64,000 bases of DNA from Candidatus Gastranaerophilales bacterium (GTDB lineage: Bacteria > Cyanobacteriota > Vampirovibrionia > Gastranaerophilales > Gastranaerophilaceae): the NCBI GenBank assembly GCA_944324455.1, contig CALUWJ010000009.1, forward strand, positions 1 to 64,000, in the 5' to 3' direction. How positions within the stretch are numbered: position 1 is the stretch's first letter; every line of letters starts with the position of its first letter. Shown in pieces: positions 1-9,600 of the stretch. A program made the translations under genes and the position numbers. The notes below the pieces were generated by a model, which was not told where the DNA came from, made no database searches, and was given only the letters and a program-made list of their open reading frames with translations.

Positions 1-134
1 AGATTAACTTTTCCTCCTTTACCAAAAATGCTTGATGAGAATTTTTTAGTAATCAGAGGGGTAAAAGCAGCCATGATAGATGCTATTACCATTAATGATA
101 TTACAAGTTCTAAGACTGAAAATGCTTTTTTCAT
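1..134 (-). CDS. Prepilin-like secreted protein, 3' part outside window
   Basis: Only the first 44 codons lie in the window; the gene runs off the left edge. The start is the ATG at 134-132, with AGGAGT a few bases upstream. The protein begins MKKAFSVLELVISLMVIAS: a short basic leader, then a hydrophobic helix with Glu at position 5 after the likely cleavage point (KKA/FSVLE). This is the class III signal used by type IV pilins and type II secretion pseudopilins, so prepilin peptidase should process it. The following segment (TPLITKKFSSSIFGKGG) closely matches the start of the complete gene on the right (328-2151), so the two are tandem paralogs. By analogy this one may also end in a variable lectin-like domain, but that part is not visible. 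Start and signal type are clear; function is inferred. Confidence 0.75.
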   Translation of the reverse strand, partial: MKKAFSVLELVISLMVIASIMAAFTPLITKKFSSSIFGKGGKVN

Positions 135-301
135 GTTTACTCCTGAAAAGTTCTATATTTTTTTGTGGTTTGAGAAATAATTTCAATCTCTCTATACTTG
201 TTGATATTTGTTCACTTTTCTTCTTTTTTCTCTCAGACGGCGAAATGAAAAAGAAGAAAAGTGAACCGAAAAGAAGAAAACTTCCGCCTGCCTCATAATT
301 A
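135..301. other. Intergenic segment with a long inverted repeat
   Basis: This gap lies between two tandem minus-strand prepilin-like genes. It holds a perfect 19-bp inverted repeat (listed separately), purine-rich GAAAAGAAGAAAA-type tracts on the plus strand and the ribosome binding site of the left gene near 139-146. Short open frames crossing it have no ribosome binding site and biased composition, so I do not call a gene. Confidence 0.5.
210..266. repeat. Perfect 19-bp inverted repeat (large hairpin)
   Basis: The arm at 210-228 (starts GTTCACTTTTC) is the exact reverse complement of 248-266 (ends GAAAAGTGAAC), separated by a 19-base loop. It sits between the DGR-type target gene and the next prepilin-like gene. 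As RNA it would form a long, mostly A-U stem that could act as terminator, processing site or attenuator. It lacks a clean T-run after a GC-rich stem, so it is not a textbook Rho-independent terminator. Confidence 0.7.
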
Positions 302-317
302 TTGGGCTTGCGCCCAA
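302..317 (-). promoter_or_regulatory. GC-rich hairpin with GCAA loop just after the variable-protein gene
   Basis: On the coding strand the sequence reads TTGGGC-GCAA-GCCCAA, a perfect 6-bp stem closed by a four-base loop, beginning 10 bases after the stop codon. No T-run follows, so it is not an ordinary terminator. In the Bordetella phage DGR a short GC-rich stem with a four-base loop just 3' of the variable region is needed for efficient retrohoming, and this element has the same position and shape. The sequence and structure are seen; the role is inferred. Confidence 0.55.
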
Positions 318-327
318 GTTATATATT

Positions 328-2151
328 TTACAACTCCGTGACACAGCGCACCGACAAAGCGTACGTACGGCGATAGCTATTCTGACCCCAACTACCACTA
401 TTCAAGTAGTAATAGTATGAATTAGAACCACTAACAGAACTACTCCACACGTCGGACGGGTAGCACTCAACACCGATCAACCCTGGGCACCTGTACGAAT
501 AGTTACAAAATGCGGACGAGTAACCCGACCAGTTGTCGCAAAGTTGAAGCCCGTTAACTCCTAACCCAATTGAATTAGTATCCCAATTAGACATTTCAGA
601 CTTTGTTGCTAATCTCCAAGTTCTACCTCCTGCAGTAAAATTTTTACAAATATAATCAGCAGCATACCAATCACAAACTGTTCTTCTGCAGCCGGAGTAG
701 GCGCCACCATTAGCATTATCGCAATTAGCTCCTGATGTAGCCCCCTTCCAACAGCATCTTTTTGAACTACTAATGTCACATGTTTGATTAACATTTGCAA
801 CAGCAACCCCACTTGGGATAGGTAAAGAAGTATGGTCACCCATATTAAATCTGGTAACTAACAAATTACCTATTTGCATAAAAGCTGGAACTTCACATGC
901 TGGGTTCGTTGTTGCATTTGTTAATTCATACCCGCCTTTACATGCGGTACATTTTGAAGTTGTACAACTTGTACAATTTGCTCCAAATTTAGAAGCGCAA
1001 TCAATTTCGCATTTACCATTTTTTAATACATATCCGCTAGCACATTTTAAACATGTATTTCCATCACACATTTCACACCCTGCGCTAATTTTATCAGCAC
1101 ATGATGTAACTTCAGCGACACAGCGCACCGAATCGGCGTAAAGCCTACCCTGGTTATTCTGATCCCAACTACCACCATTCAAGTTGTAACCGTATGAATT
1201 AGAACCACTAACAGAACTACTCCACACCTCACTCGGGTAGCAAAAGTCATCGGTCGACCCTGGGCAACTGTACGAACTGTCACAATACGCGGACGAGTAA
1301 CCCGACCAGTAGTCGCAAAGTTGTAGCCCGTTAACTCCTTTTCCAATTGAATTAGTTCCCCAATTAGACATTTCTGATTTAGTTGCTAATCTCCAAGTTC
1401 TACCCCCAGCTGTGAAATTTTTACAAATATAATCAGCAGCATACCAATCACATACTGTTCTATTGCAACCAGAGTAGGCGCCACCATTAGCATTATCACA
1501 ATTAGTTCCAGATGTAGCCCCCTTCCAACAGCATTTATTTGAACTGCTAGAGTTACATGTTTGATTAACATTTGCAACAGTAACCCCGCTTGGAATGGGT
1601 AGAGTTGAACTATCACCCATATTTTTCTTTGTGATACAAAGATTTCCAATCTGTATAAAGTCTGGGCTTGAACAACTAAAAGATGAACAAGGATTGCTTG
1701 ATGTCGGATTAGTTAAAACATATCCATCAGCGCATGATGTACATTCACTTTCAGTGCAACTTGCGCAATGGTTAAATTTATCTGAACATGATTGACAATT
1801 ATCATCACTATCAAGATACTCTCCATCAGGACAAGTTAAACATTTTTTCTCTGTGCATTTAGTGCAATCTTCGCCATATTTATCTTTGCATGGTAAACAT
1901 ATACAATTTTTAGTATCCATATATTCACCATCAGGACAAGAAATACCGCAATCAATACAACCGGCTGAAGTGCACAAAGTGCAATAATCACCGAATTTAT
2001 CAGAACAATCTGTTGTTAAATCGCCGGTGCCGCCTCCGCCAAAGACACCTGATGAAAATTTTTTAGTAATAATTGGCGTAAAAGCAGCTGTGATACAGCT
2101 TATTACGATTAAACTGATTAATAACTCGACTAATGAAAACCCTTTTTTCAA
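328..2151 (-). CDS. Prepilin-like protein with two variable lectin-like domains; probable DGR target
   Basis: About 607 residues, starting at TTG (2151-2149) behind a strong GGAGGA site. The ATG at 2190 would add 13 residues ahead of the KKG/FSLVE prepilin signal and has no such site, and the left paralog supports the shorter start. After the prepilin helix come Cys-rich modules (CSDKFG..C..C, CPDGEY). Then a domain with GGRTWRLATKSEM and WSSSVSGSNSY...SVRCV occurs twice (roughly residues 165-365 and 425-607), separated by more Cys-rich units. These motifs resemble DUF1566/Fib_succ_major domains with a C-type-lectin-like fold. The 3' ~70 codons of each copy differ at about 28 codons, mostly by amino acid replacement, while intervening codons are identical even at third positions. 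That is the pattern of DGR variable regions. Likely role: exported, displayed, diversified binding protein. No RT gene is in the window. Confidence 0.8.
   Translation of the reverse strand: MKKGFSLVELLISLIVISCITAAFTPIITKKFSSGVFGGGGTGDLTTDCSDKFGDYCTLCTSAGCIDCGISCPDGEYMDTKNCICLPCKDKYGEDCTKCTEKKCLTCPDGEYLDSDDNCQSCSDKFNHCASCTESECTSCADGYVLTNPTSSNPCSSFSCSSPDFIQIGNLCITKKNMGDSSTLPIPSGVTVANVNQTCNSSSSNKCCWKGATSGTNCDNANGGAYSGCNRTVCDWYAADYICKNFTAGGRTWRLATKSEMSNWGTNSIGKGVNGLQLCDYWSGYSSAYCDSSYSCPGSTDDFCYPSEVWSSSVSGSNSYGYNLNGGSWDQNNQGRLYADSVRCVAEVTSCADKISAGCEMCDGNTCLKCASGYVLKNGKCEIDCASKFGANCTSCTTSKCTACKGGYELTNATTNPACEVPAFMQIGNLLVTRFNMGDHTSLPIPSGVAVANVNQTCDISSSKRCCWKGATSGANCDNANGGAYSGCRRTVCDWYAADYICKNFTAGGRTWRLATKSEMSNWDTNSIGLGVNGLQLCDNWSGYSSAFCNYSYRCPGLIGVECYPSDVWSSSVSGSNSYYYYLNSGSWGQNSYRRTYALSVRCVTEL
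355..564 (-). repeat. Variable region copy 2 (C-terminal, at gene end)
   Basis: This segment encodes the end of the second lectin-like domain and aligns without gaps to 1132-1341. Differences fall in whole codons: GGT/GAT, CGC/GGT, TAT/CAG, AGC/AAC, TAT/GGT, TCC/AGT, and GAG/TTT. The constant blocks between, such as those coding WSSSVSGSNSY, are identical over more than 30 bases. The position at the 3' end, followed by a GC-rich invariant stretch (TCGGTGCGCTGTGTC) and a hairpin, matches a DGR variable region and its homing signal. Exact edges are uncertain by tens of bases because the template repeat is not visible. Confidence 0.65.
1132..1341 (-). repeat. Variable region copy 1 (internal)
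   Basis: Internal counterpart of the C-terminal variable region. It is the same length and in frame, with changed codons at the same sites and an identical GC-rich 3' flank. Unlike the C-terminal copy it is not followed by the TTGGGC hairpin. It may be a second homing site, or an older copy seeded by duplication of a diversified domain. Confidence 0.6.
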
Positions 2152-2190
2152 AGCTTCCTCCAGAAATTCGCGTAACAAATTAACGCGCAA

Positions 2191-2453
2191 AATGCCTTAT
2201 AGCATTAGCGCAATTTCTTTGCATAATAATATTTTGCTGTTATTTTTTGTGTATAAATAATCTTATAGACAAGATAACGACTTAATAAAAACTATACAAA
2301 TTTATGAGTATTTTTTGTGTATTTACCAAGAATATACTATTTTGTATTAATAAAGTCAATAGGTTGTTTAATTTATAAGAAAAATGTAAAATATGAATGT
2401 ATTTTTTGTAATTATCGTTTACGAATTATATTTCAAATTAAAAAGGAGGAATA
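2191..2453. other. Intergenic, AT-rich; probable divergent promoter region
   Basis: Between the variable-protein gene (leftward) and a decayed gene (rightward). Mostly A/T. Short imperfect inverted repeats near 2170-2215 lie just upstream of the leftward gene and could fold in its leader. A good ribosome binding site (AAGGAGGA) at about 2442-2449 belongs to the pseudogene. No gene seen. Confidence 0.4.
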
Positions 2454-2680
2454 ATGAAGCGTAGAGATTTTATTGTTAATTCTGCTTTATGTGTCTGAGC
2501 TGCTGCATTATTTTCAGGATGTAATAAAAAGATATAAAAAAATCTGATAAACAAGTTATTAGAAGATAATTTTAAAAAGGCTGTTAGATTAAGCGAAAAT
2601 ATTATAGATGAATTTAAAAAATATAATATAGATTACATCACTCTTGATTTAGAGGGCTTGAGAAATGGATCTATGGATAT
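2454..2680 (+). pseudogene. Decayed Tat-exported lipoprotein gene fragment
   Basis: A strong AAGGAGGA site precedes an ATG at 2454 that opens MKRRDFIVNSALCV, then a TGA, then AAALFSGCNKKI and a TAA. Read through the TGA, this is a twin-arginine signal (RRDF) followed by a lipobox (LFSGC), typical of Tat-exported lipoproteins. The TGA sits where glycine is usual (GGA to TGA would do it). Beyond the TAA the same frame continues with plausible protein (KLLEDNFKKAVRLSENII... DEFKKYNIDYITLDLEGL) up to the lepA end, with possibly a second shift near 2540. I read it as a broken, truncated gene. TGA is a normal stop elsewhere in the window, so a changed genetic code is not supported. Confidence 0.6.
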
Positions 2681-4486
2681 TTATTTATCCTCGTTTAAAG
2701 ATAGAACTGCCATAAAAGCTTCTTGCGGGATTTCTACTCTACCCACTGATTTCATACGTTTTTTACCACGCTTTTGTTTTTCTAGCAGTTTTCTTTTTCT
2801 TGAGATGTCGCCGCCATAGCATTTATCCAGTACGGATTTTCTTAGAGCTTTGATATTGGTTCTTGCAATAACTCTACCTCCGATAGCTGCTTGGATTGCA
2901 ACTTCAAACATCTGTCTTGGAATAATCTCTTTTAGTTTATTTGTTAATTTTTGACCGATATTATAAGCGCTATCTTTATGACAAATTACAGATAAAGCGT
3001 CAACTATTTCATTTGCTAATAAAATATCCATTTTAACTAAATCAGATTTTTTATAATCACAAAATTCATAATCTAAAGATGCATAGCCTCTTGAGCGAGA
3101 TTTTAGCTGGTCATAAAAATCAGTAATAACTTCTGACAATGGTAATTGATATTCTAAATTAACCCTAATATCATCAATATATTGCATATTGATAAATATA
3201 CCGCGCTTATCTTGGCACAATTCCATTAAAGTACCTACATAGTCATTTGGAGTAAAAATATTAACTCTAACATAAGGTTCTTCAATATATTCTCTATATT
3301 GAGGAGCAGGGAGTTCAGCGGGGTTATCAATTTCAACCATGGAACCATCAGTTTTATAAACTCTATAAATTACAGATGGTGCTGTGGTGATTAATGATAA
3401 GTCATATTCACGCTCTAAGCGCTCTTGAGCGATTTCCATATGAAGCATGCCCAAAAAACCGCATCTAAAACCAAATCCAAGAGCATTTGATGTTTCAGGT
3501 TCATAAGTAATTGAGCTATCAGATAATTTTAATTTTTCTAATGCTTCTTTTAATTCTTGGTAATCTTCATTATTAACGGGATATAAACCTGAAAATACCA
3601 TTGGTTTAGCTTCTTTATAGCCTTCAAGAGGTTCACTGGCAGGATTTTCAACATGGGTTATAGTATCACCAACAAAGCGTGTTATTTCTTTGATAGAACC
3701 AGCAAAATAGCCAACTTCTCCTGTTTTGAGCTCTTGTACTTGATTTCTGTTGGGGTTTAAAAAACCTAGTTCAATTACTTCAAACTCTTTGCCTGTTGCC
3801 ATAAATTTAATTTTATCGCCAAGTTTAATTGAGCCATCTACGACTTTAAAAAAGCATATTGTTCCTAAATACGCGTCATACGCACTATCAAAAACCAAGG
3901 CTCTTAAGGGTTTGTCTGATGTATCAACTGGTGCTGGTATATATTTAACAATTGCTTCTAATACATTATCGATTCCTTGTCCTGTTTTAGCACTAACAGG
4001 AATTGCCATTGAAGCATCAATTCCTAAAACATCTTCTATTTCTTTTTTAACTCTTTCAACATCAGCTGATGGAAGGTCGATTTTATTGATTATCGGAATG
4101 ATTTCAAGATTTTGTTCCATTGCAAGATATACATTTGCCAATGTTTGAGCTTCAACGCCTTGTGTAGCGTCAACTATAAGTAAAGCACCCTCACATGCTG
4201 CAAGTGAGCGTGAAACTTCATAAGAAAAGTCAACGTGTCCTGGGGTATCAATTAAATTTAAAATATATTCTTTATTATCTTTGCTTTTGTAGTTCATTTT
4301 TGCGGCATTGAGTTTAATTGTGATACCGCGTTCACGTTCAATATCCATAGTGTCAAGCAACTGATCCTGCATTTCTCTTTTGGATATTGTATTTGTTGCC
4401 TCTAAAAGTCTATCGGCTAAAGTTGATTTGCCGTGGTCAATATGAGCTATTATGCTAAAATTTCTTATGTTTTCAAGTCTTTTCAT
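2681..4486 (-). CDS. lepA: Elongation factor 4 (back-translocating GTPase LepA)
   Basis: 601 residues, the usual length for LepA/EF4, a ribosome-associated translational GTPase. The G-domain motifs are intact: [13 protein letters not shown] (P-loop) near residues 15-27, RGITIK (switch I), DTPGH, and NKIDLP. The central domains follow ([10 protein letters not shown]), and the LepA-specific C-terminal domain closes the protein with [20 protein letters not shown]. Start ATG at 4486. It is transcribed divergently from rpmE and converges on the decayed lipoprotein fragment. Identification is secure. Confidence 0.97.
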   Translation of the reverse strand: MKRLENIRNFSIIAHIDHGKSTLADRLLEATNTISKREMQDQLLDTMDIERERGITIKLNAAKMNYKSKDNKEYILNLIDTPGHVDFSYEVSRSLAACEGALLIVDATQGVEAQTLANVYLAMEQNLEIIPIINKIDLPSADVERVKKEIEDVLGIDASMAIPVSAKTGQGIDNVLEAIVKYIPAPVDTSDKPLRALVFDSAYDAYLGTICFFKVVDGSIKLGDKIKFMATGKEFEVIELGFLNPNRNQVQELKTGEVGYFAGSIKEITRFVGDTITHVENPASEPLEGYKEAKPMVFSGLYPVNNEDYQELKEALEKLKLSDSSITYEPETSNALGFGFRCGFLGMLHMEIAQERLEREYDLSLITTAPSVIYRVYKTDGSMVEIDNPAELPAPQYREYIEEPYVRVNIFTPNDYVGTLMELCQDKRGIFINMQYIDDIRVNLEYQLPLSEVITDFYDQLKSRSRGYASLDYEFCDYKKSDLVKMDILLANEIVDALSVICHKDSAYNIGQKLTNKLKEIIPRQMFEVAIQAAIGGRVIARTNIKALRKSVLDKCYGGDISRKRKLLEKQKRGKKRMKSVGRVEIPQEAFMAVLSLNEDK

Positions 4487-4548
4487 AAAATTTATTATAC
4501 AATAAACATAAGTTAATAAAAATATTTTTTCATGCTTGAAAATATTTT

Positions 4549-4576
4549 TTGAGCACCGTAAAATAATTACTATAAG
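4549..4576 (+). promoter_or_regulatory. Probable sigma-70 promoter of rpmE
   Basis: TTGAGC at 4549-4554 and TATAAG at 4571-4576 are separated by 16 bases, a reasonable -35/-10 pair. Transcription would start near 4583, about 20 bases before the rpmE start codon. Pattern match only. Confidence 0.4.
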
Positions 4577-4601
4577 ATATTATCACTATAAAGGAATGAA
4601 A

Positions 4602-4802
4602 ATGAAAAAAGATATTCATCCGGATTACAAAAAAACAACTATAAAATGTGTGTGTGGAAATGAAATCGAAACAGGTTCCGTTGAAGAAAACATCACAGTT
4701 GAAATTTGTAACGCTTGCCATCCTTTCTATACAGGAAATCAAAAAATTCTTGACTCTGAAGGTAGAGTTGAAAGATTTAAAAAACGTTACGAAAAAAAAT
4801 AG
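4602..4802 (+). CDS. rpmE: 50S ribosomal protein L31, zinc-binding form
   Basis: 66 residues starting [16 protein letters not shown]. The AAGGA site at 4591-4595 fits ATG 4602 best; ATG 4596 would add two residues, and the longer frame to 4536 is not part of the protein. The cysteines CVCGN and [10 protein letters not shown] form the CxC/CxxC zinc site of the C+ type of L31, followed by the conserved tail ([13 protein letters not shown]). L31 sits at the central protuberance bridging the subunits. Own promoter upstream; a hairpin follows. Secure. Confidence 0.95.
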   Translation: MKKDIHPDYKKTTIKCVCGNEIETGSVEENITVEICNACHPFYTGNQKILDSEGRVERFKKRYEKK

Positions 4803-4815
4803 TTGTAAAATGATT

Positions 4816-4838
4816 TTGGCTGGCTTATTACCAGCCAA
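4816..4838 (+). terminator. Hairpin after rpmE (possible weak terminator)
   Basis: TTGGCTGG (4816-4823) and CCAGCCAA (4831-4838) form a perfect 8-bp stem with a 7-base loop. The downstream tract is AAAATTTA rather than a T-run, so termination would be weak or it is a processing stem before thyX. Confidence 0.4.
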
Positions 4839-4879
4839 AAATTTATGTAATTTATTTGGGTTAGCAATGGGAGTAAATT

Positions 4880-5575
4880 ATGCCAAAGACAAATTTAGAA
4901 GTTATGCTTATATCAATTCCTGATAATCTTTTGGATGTAATTTACACTGCATGCAGAACCTGTTACAGTCCTGACGGTGCTGTTGATATATATGAAAATA
5001 TTACTGATGACAACGAGAAAAAACTTAATTTAATTAAAAGAGTAATTTCATCCGGTCATTATTCAACCATAGAACATATTCAAATTACTTTTGCAATAAA
5101 TAATATTTCTCGAGCTGCAACTCATCAATTGGTTCGCCATAGACACATGAGTTTTTCTCAAAAATCCCAAAGATATGTTAAAGAAAAAGGCGAATTTGAT
5201 TTTATTGTGCCATCAGCAATTGAAGCCAAAAAAGATTTATATGAAAAATTTTTATTACACATGGATGAAGTTGCAAAATTATATCAGGAATTTGTTGAAA
5301 ACGGCATAAAAAGCGAAGATGCAAGAGCAATTTTACCAAATGCAACAGCAAGTTCCATGGTTGTTAGTTTAAATTTAAGAGAATTAATTCACTTGGCAAA
5401 TTTAAGATTGTGTACAAGAGCGCAACTGGAAATTCGATTAGTTGTTAAAAAAATGTGTGCACTTGTCGAAGAAAAAGAACCTTGGCTTAAAGAACATTTA
5501 GTTCCAAAATGCGAAAGACTTGGTTATTGCGATGAAGATAAATCATGTGGAAGGATGAAAACAAAAAATGGATAA
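4880..5575 (+). CDS. thyX: Flavin-dependent thymidylate synthase
   Basis: 231 residues. ThyX makes dTMP from dUMP with FAD, NADPH and methylene-tetrahydrofolate, replacing ThyA. The signature RHRx7S is present (R86, R88, S96 in [11 protein letters not shown]), as are the upstream GHYSTIEH segment that binds FAD/dUMP and the C-terminal [12 protein letters not shown] helix. Start ATG at 4880 after GGGAG. The last 8 bases overlap prfA, suggesting translational coupling. Secure. Confidence 0.96.
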   Translation: MPKTNLEVMLISIPDNLLDVIYTACRTCYSPDGAVDIYENITDDNEKKLNLIKRVISSGHYSTIEHIQITFAINNISRAATHQLVRHRHMSFSQKSQRYVKEKGEFDFIVPSAIEAKKDLYEKFLLHMDEVAKLYQEFVENGIKSEDARAILPNATASSMVVSLNLRELIHLANLRLCTRAQLEIRLVVKKMCALVEEKEPWLKEHLVPKCERLGYCDEDKSCGRMKTKNG

Positions 5576-6659
5576 TTCAATGTTTGAAAAAGTAGAAAAA
5601 ATTGAAAAAAAATACCAAGAACTTGGTATTATTTTGTCTAAACCTGAAGTTATCCAAGATTATGAAAAATTCCGTGATTTGTCTAAGCAAAGAAAAACAA
5701 TGGAAGAAACCGTTAATATTTACTACCAATATAAAGCAGCGGTGGAAGCTATAAATGAAGCAAAAGAAATGCTTCATGGTGAAAAAGATACAACCATGAG
5801 AGAGTTTTTAAATAATGAAATTTCTTCTAATGAACAAAAAATTTCTGAATACGAACATCGTTTAAAAGTATTATTGCTTCCAAAAGATCCAATGGATGAA
5901 AAAGATATCATGCTTGAAATCAGAGGTTCTGCGGGTGGAGATGAAGCAAACATTTTTGCAGGCGACCTAATGAGAATGTATCTTAGATATGCTCAAACAA
6001 AAGGCTGGCAAACAAAAATTTTATCAATAAATGAGTGTGAAGCAGGCGGCGTATCTGAAGTTGTTATTTCTGTTAAAGGCGGAGATGATATATATTCAAG
6101 ATTAAAATACGAATCCGGCGTTCACAGAGTCCAAAGGGTTCCTCAAACAGAATCGCAAGGCAGGGTTCATACATCTACTGCTACTGTTGCTGTTATGCCC
6201 GAGGTTGACGATGTTGAAATTGAGCTTAATATGAATGATATTGAAATTACAACAGCTCGTTCAGGCGGTGCAGGCGGTCAAAATGTTAATAAGGTTGAAA
6301 CAGCTGCCAGAGTTTTTCATAAACCAACAGGTATAATGATATTTTGTACTGAAGAGCGTTCACAACTTCAAAATAAAGAAAGAGCTTTACAGATTTTAAA
6401 AGCTAAATTGTATGATATGGAAGTCCAAAAGCAAATGCAAGAAGTTACTGATTTGAGACGTTCTCAAGTTGGTACAGGTGATAGAAGTGAACGTATTAGA
6501 ACATACAACTTCCCGCAAGGCAGATTAACCGATCATCGAATAGGTCAAAATTTTGACGTTAGAGAAGTCATAGAAGGTAATTTAGATAAATTAATTGATG
6601 CGCTTGTTGAATATGACCAAAAAATTAAACTCGAAAAATTGGCTGAAGTAGATGAATAA
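5568..6659 (+). CDS. prfA: Peptide chain release factor 1
   Basis: 363 residues. RF1 reads UAA and UAG stops and triggers peptide release. The RF1-type PxT codon-recognition motif is present as PQT ([13 protein letters not shown]), and the catalytic GGQ lies in [14 protein letters not shown]. The start overlaps thyX by 8 bases; an alternative ATG at 5580 (MFEKVEK) is also possible because the spacing to GGAAGG is long for 5568. A hairpin terminator follows. Secure. Confidence 0.96.
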   Translation: MDNSMFEKVEKIEKKYQELGIILSKPEVIQDYEKFRDLSKQRKTMEETVNIYYQYKAAVEAINEAKEMLHGEKDTTMREFLNNEISSNEQKISEYEHRLKVLLLPKDPMDEKDIMLEIRGSAGGDEANIFAGDLMRMYLRYAQTKGWQTKILSINECEAGGVSEVVISVKGGDDIYSRLKYESGVHRVQRVPQTESQGRVHTSTATVAVMPEVDDVEIELNMNDIEITTARSGGAGGQNVNKVETAARVFHKPTGIMIFCTEERSQLQNKERALQILKAKLYDMEVQKQMQEVTDLRRSQVGTGDRSERIRTYNFPQGRLTDHRIGQNFDVREVIEGNLDKLIDALVEYDQKIKLEKLAEVDE

Positions 6660-6667
6660 AATATATT

Positions 6668-6697
6668 AAAAAAGCAACTTTTAAAAGTTGCTTTTTT
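6668..6697. terminator. Bidirectional terminator between prfA and the SNF2 gene
   Basis: AAAGCAACTTTT and AAAAGTTGCTTTTTT form a stem flanked by A-tract and T-tract, so it can stop both convergent transcripts. It overlaps the last codon of the SNF2 gene. Confidence 0.8.
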
Positions 6698-9600
6698 AAA
6701 TTGAAAATATATCTTTGATATCTTGATACGTTAGTGATTTAACGATATTTCTATCAATTGAAATTACACTATCAACAAGCGAGCGTTTTTTAGATTTTAG
6801 CGCTTGGATTTTTTCTTCAACTGTATTTTTTGTAATCAAGCGATAAACAAACACTTTCTTTGTTTGACCGATACGATAGGCTCTATCTGTTGCTTGATCT
6901 TCAACAGCAGGATTCCACCATGGGTCGTAATGGATGACATAATCAGCACCTGTAAGATTTAAACCTGTACCGCCCGCTTTTAGCGAAACTAACATGATTG
7001 GAATTGTAGCATCCTCATTAAATCTCTCTACAACTGCTTGTCTATCTTTTGTTTTACCTGATAAGTATTCGTGTTTAATACCTTTCTTTTCAAGCCATTC
7101 TTGAATGATATCAAGCATTCCGACAAATTGAGAGAATAATAATATTCTGTGTTTTTCTGAAATTATTTCTTCTAACATTGATTGCAATTGTTCAAATTTG
7201 CCTGATTCATTTATACCTAATTTGCCTTCTTTGTCATATAAGCGAGGATGACAGCAAATTTGTCTTAAGCGCAATAGTGCAGAGAATATAGACATTCTTG
7301 ATTTTTCAAGACCCACCGTTTCAATTGATTTAAATAATTCTTCTTTTGTTGAATCGAGAACTTGCAAGTATAAATCTTTTTGATCGGGTGTAAGTTCGCA
7401 ATATGCAACTGATTCAATTTTATCGGGCAAGTCTTTTGCAACATCTCTTTTCATACGTCTTAAAATAAACGGATAGATTTGCGATTTTAGACGTTTTTGA
7501 ACTTCTGTATCTTCATTTTCTACAATAGGAGTTACAAATCTGTGTGTAAATTCATTTGTGTCGAATAAAAATCCGGGCATTAGAAAATCAAATACTGACC
7601 ATAATTCTTCCAGCTTATTTTCAATAGGTGTACCCGATAGCGCTAATCTATGTTTTGAATTTAGCATTTTGCATGCTTTTGATGTTTGACTTTGATAATT
7701 TTTAATGTTTTGTGATTCATCTAAAATTACATATCTAAACGTTTCTTTTTTTAATTCTTCGATATCTCGTCTAACTAAAGCATAGCTTGTTATTACAACA
7801 TCATATTTAGAAATTTCTGAGAATTTCTTTTTTCTTTCTGTTCCAGAAAGAGTTATGTATTTTAAATTTGGAGCAAATTTTTCGATTTCTTTTTCCCAGT
7901 TAAATACAACGCTTGTTGGGCAAACAACTAAACTGGGTTCTTTTTGATCTTTTTCTTTTGCTTTTTGGAGCAAAGCAAGTGTTTGAACGGTTTTTCCTAA
8001 CCCCATATCATCTGCCAGCACACCATTTAAGCCGTATTTATATAAAAACCATAGCCAGCTGAAGCCTTTTAGCTGATATTCACGTAAATCTGCTTTTAGA
8101 TTTTTTGGAAGCGGTGTTGTATCCATTGTAGAAAAAGTTGAAATTTCTTTCCAGAATTTTGAAAAACTGCGGCTCATTTTAAGCGTGATACCCATTTTCT
8201 CCATTTCCGAAACAACACCTGCACGATATGTTTTGACAATGTATTTGTCTTCATCGTTTTTATAGACATCATAAGTATTGAATGATTTTAGTAAAGATAA
8301 TACATCGTCTACAGGAATGGAAACTTGCCCTCCTTGTGGAATATTATAGTATTTTGCACCTTCATAGGTTAAATCTATAATCTTTTCAAAATCAACTTCT
8401 CTATCATCTGCTAGGCCTTTTAATTTAATTTCAAATTTATCTGTACCGTCTTGCGAAAAATCAATGTCTGCAATTAATTTAAGCCCTTTTTTGTTTAGTT
8501 TATAAAAAGATAAATCATCTTTTTCTATAAATTCCCAACCGTCTCCTGCTTTTGAAATGTAATAGTTATAAAAATCTATGGCATATTCTTTATCAAGAGC
8601 TAAGTTGTTTGACTGAACAGGGGCAAATCTACATGCTAAAAGCATTTGATATGCAGCTTGTTCAAATTGCATATCTCTTTTAATCCAATATAACAGGTCT
8701 TTTTGAGGATCCTTAATGGTAACATAGGGGCTTTTATATTGTTTTTGATATGGAACTCTAACACCATCATATTCAAATTCTAATGACGCTTTTAAGGACT
8801 GGTCATAATCAACACCAAGCTCCACAATGCATTTTGGAGGACGTTTTTCAAAAGTTAGTTTTTCCATTTCTTCTGACATGTTAACCGTCATAACTTCTTT
8901 TAATTTTGGAAGTTCTTCATAGACAAATTTGCCGCCGTCAGCATCTTTAATATCAGAAAAGCTTGATTTAGTTAAGTTTTGAGGAATTACACTTACTGAT
9001 GCGTCTGTTTGAAAAATAACATCTTTATATCTGCCCCATTTTAGTTGCCTTGAAAAATATCTGACTTCTTCAAAAGGATAAATTTCGTCAATGTCATTTC
9101 TTTTCCAATATAAACTCAATAAAACATTTCCAACATAAGAAACATTTACATCAAGACACAAATTCCAAATTGAGTCACTAAAACGAATTTTTTTATGGGT
9201 TTTTGCATCAATTACATCATCCATTTTGGAGAGCATTTTGAAAAATTCGTCGAATTTGTTTATTTGAATATCATACCAACCTGATTTTTTATCAAGTCTT
9301 GATTGACTCAAAAGCATTTTAAACATTACAACTTCAAGTTTTTGTGAGTTGTTTAATTCAAAATTTTCTTCTTCTCTCTGTTTTTGGATAATCTGTTTAA
9401 AGACAGCTTCTAAATCTCTTATGACTTTTTTTGTATGCCTGTTCATAACAAGTATTGAAAAGAAATTTTGTCTTCTTTTGGGATTGAAATGAAATATAAA
9501 ATCGCCCATAGGATTTTCATTCATGGGTAATTCTTCATCGATTAATTCAGGTTCAATATTTAATTTTTCGTATAAATATTCTTCCCAAAAGTGATTTTTT

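Noticed and set aside
302-317. Rho-independent terminator
   Set aside because: The stem is only 6 bp and no T-run follows on the coding strand; position and loop fit a DGR-type hairpin better.
80-398. Small genes in the first 400 bases
   Set aside because: The open frames lack ribosome binding sites and cross the long inverted repeat and the end of the variable gene.
328-1680. Plain tandem domain duplication without DGR involvement
   Set aside because: Ordinary divergence gives mostly silent third-position changes, as seen 5' of the variable part; the 3' part shows the reverse pattern.
2454-2540. TGA read as glycine (altered genetic code)
   Set aside because: TGA is an ordinary stop for the PLP-enzyme gene ending at 14071, and no other gene here needs TGA read as an amino acid; gene decay explains it better.
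4536-4601. Longer N-terminus for L31
   Set aside because: L31 begins at MKKDIHP; the extra residues have no match and the ribosome binding site lies at 4591-4595.
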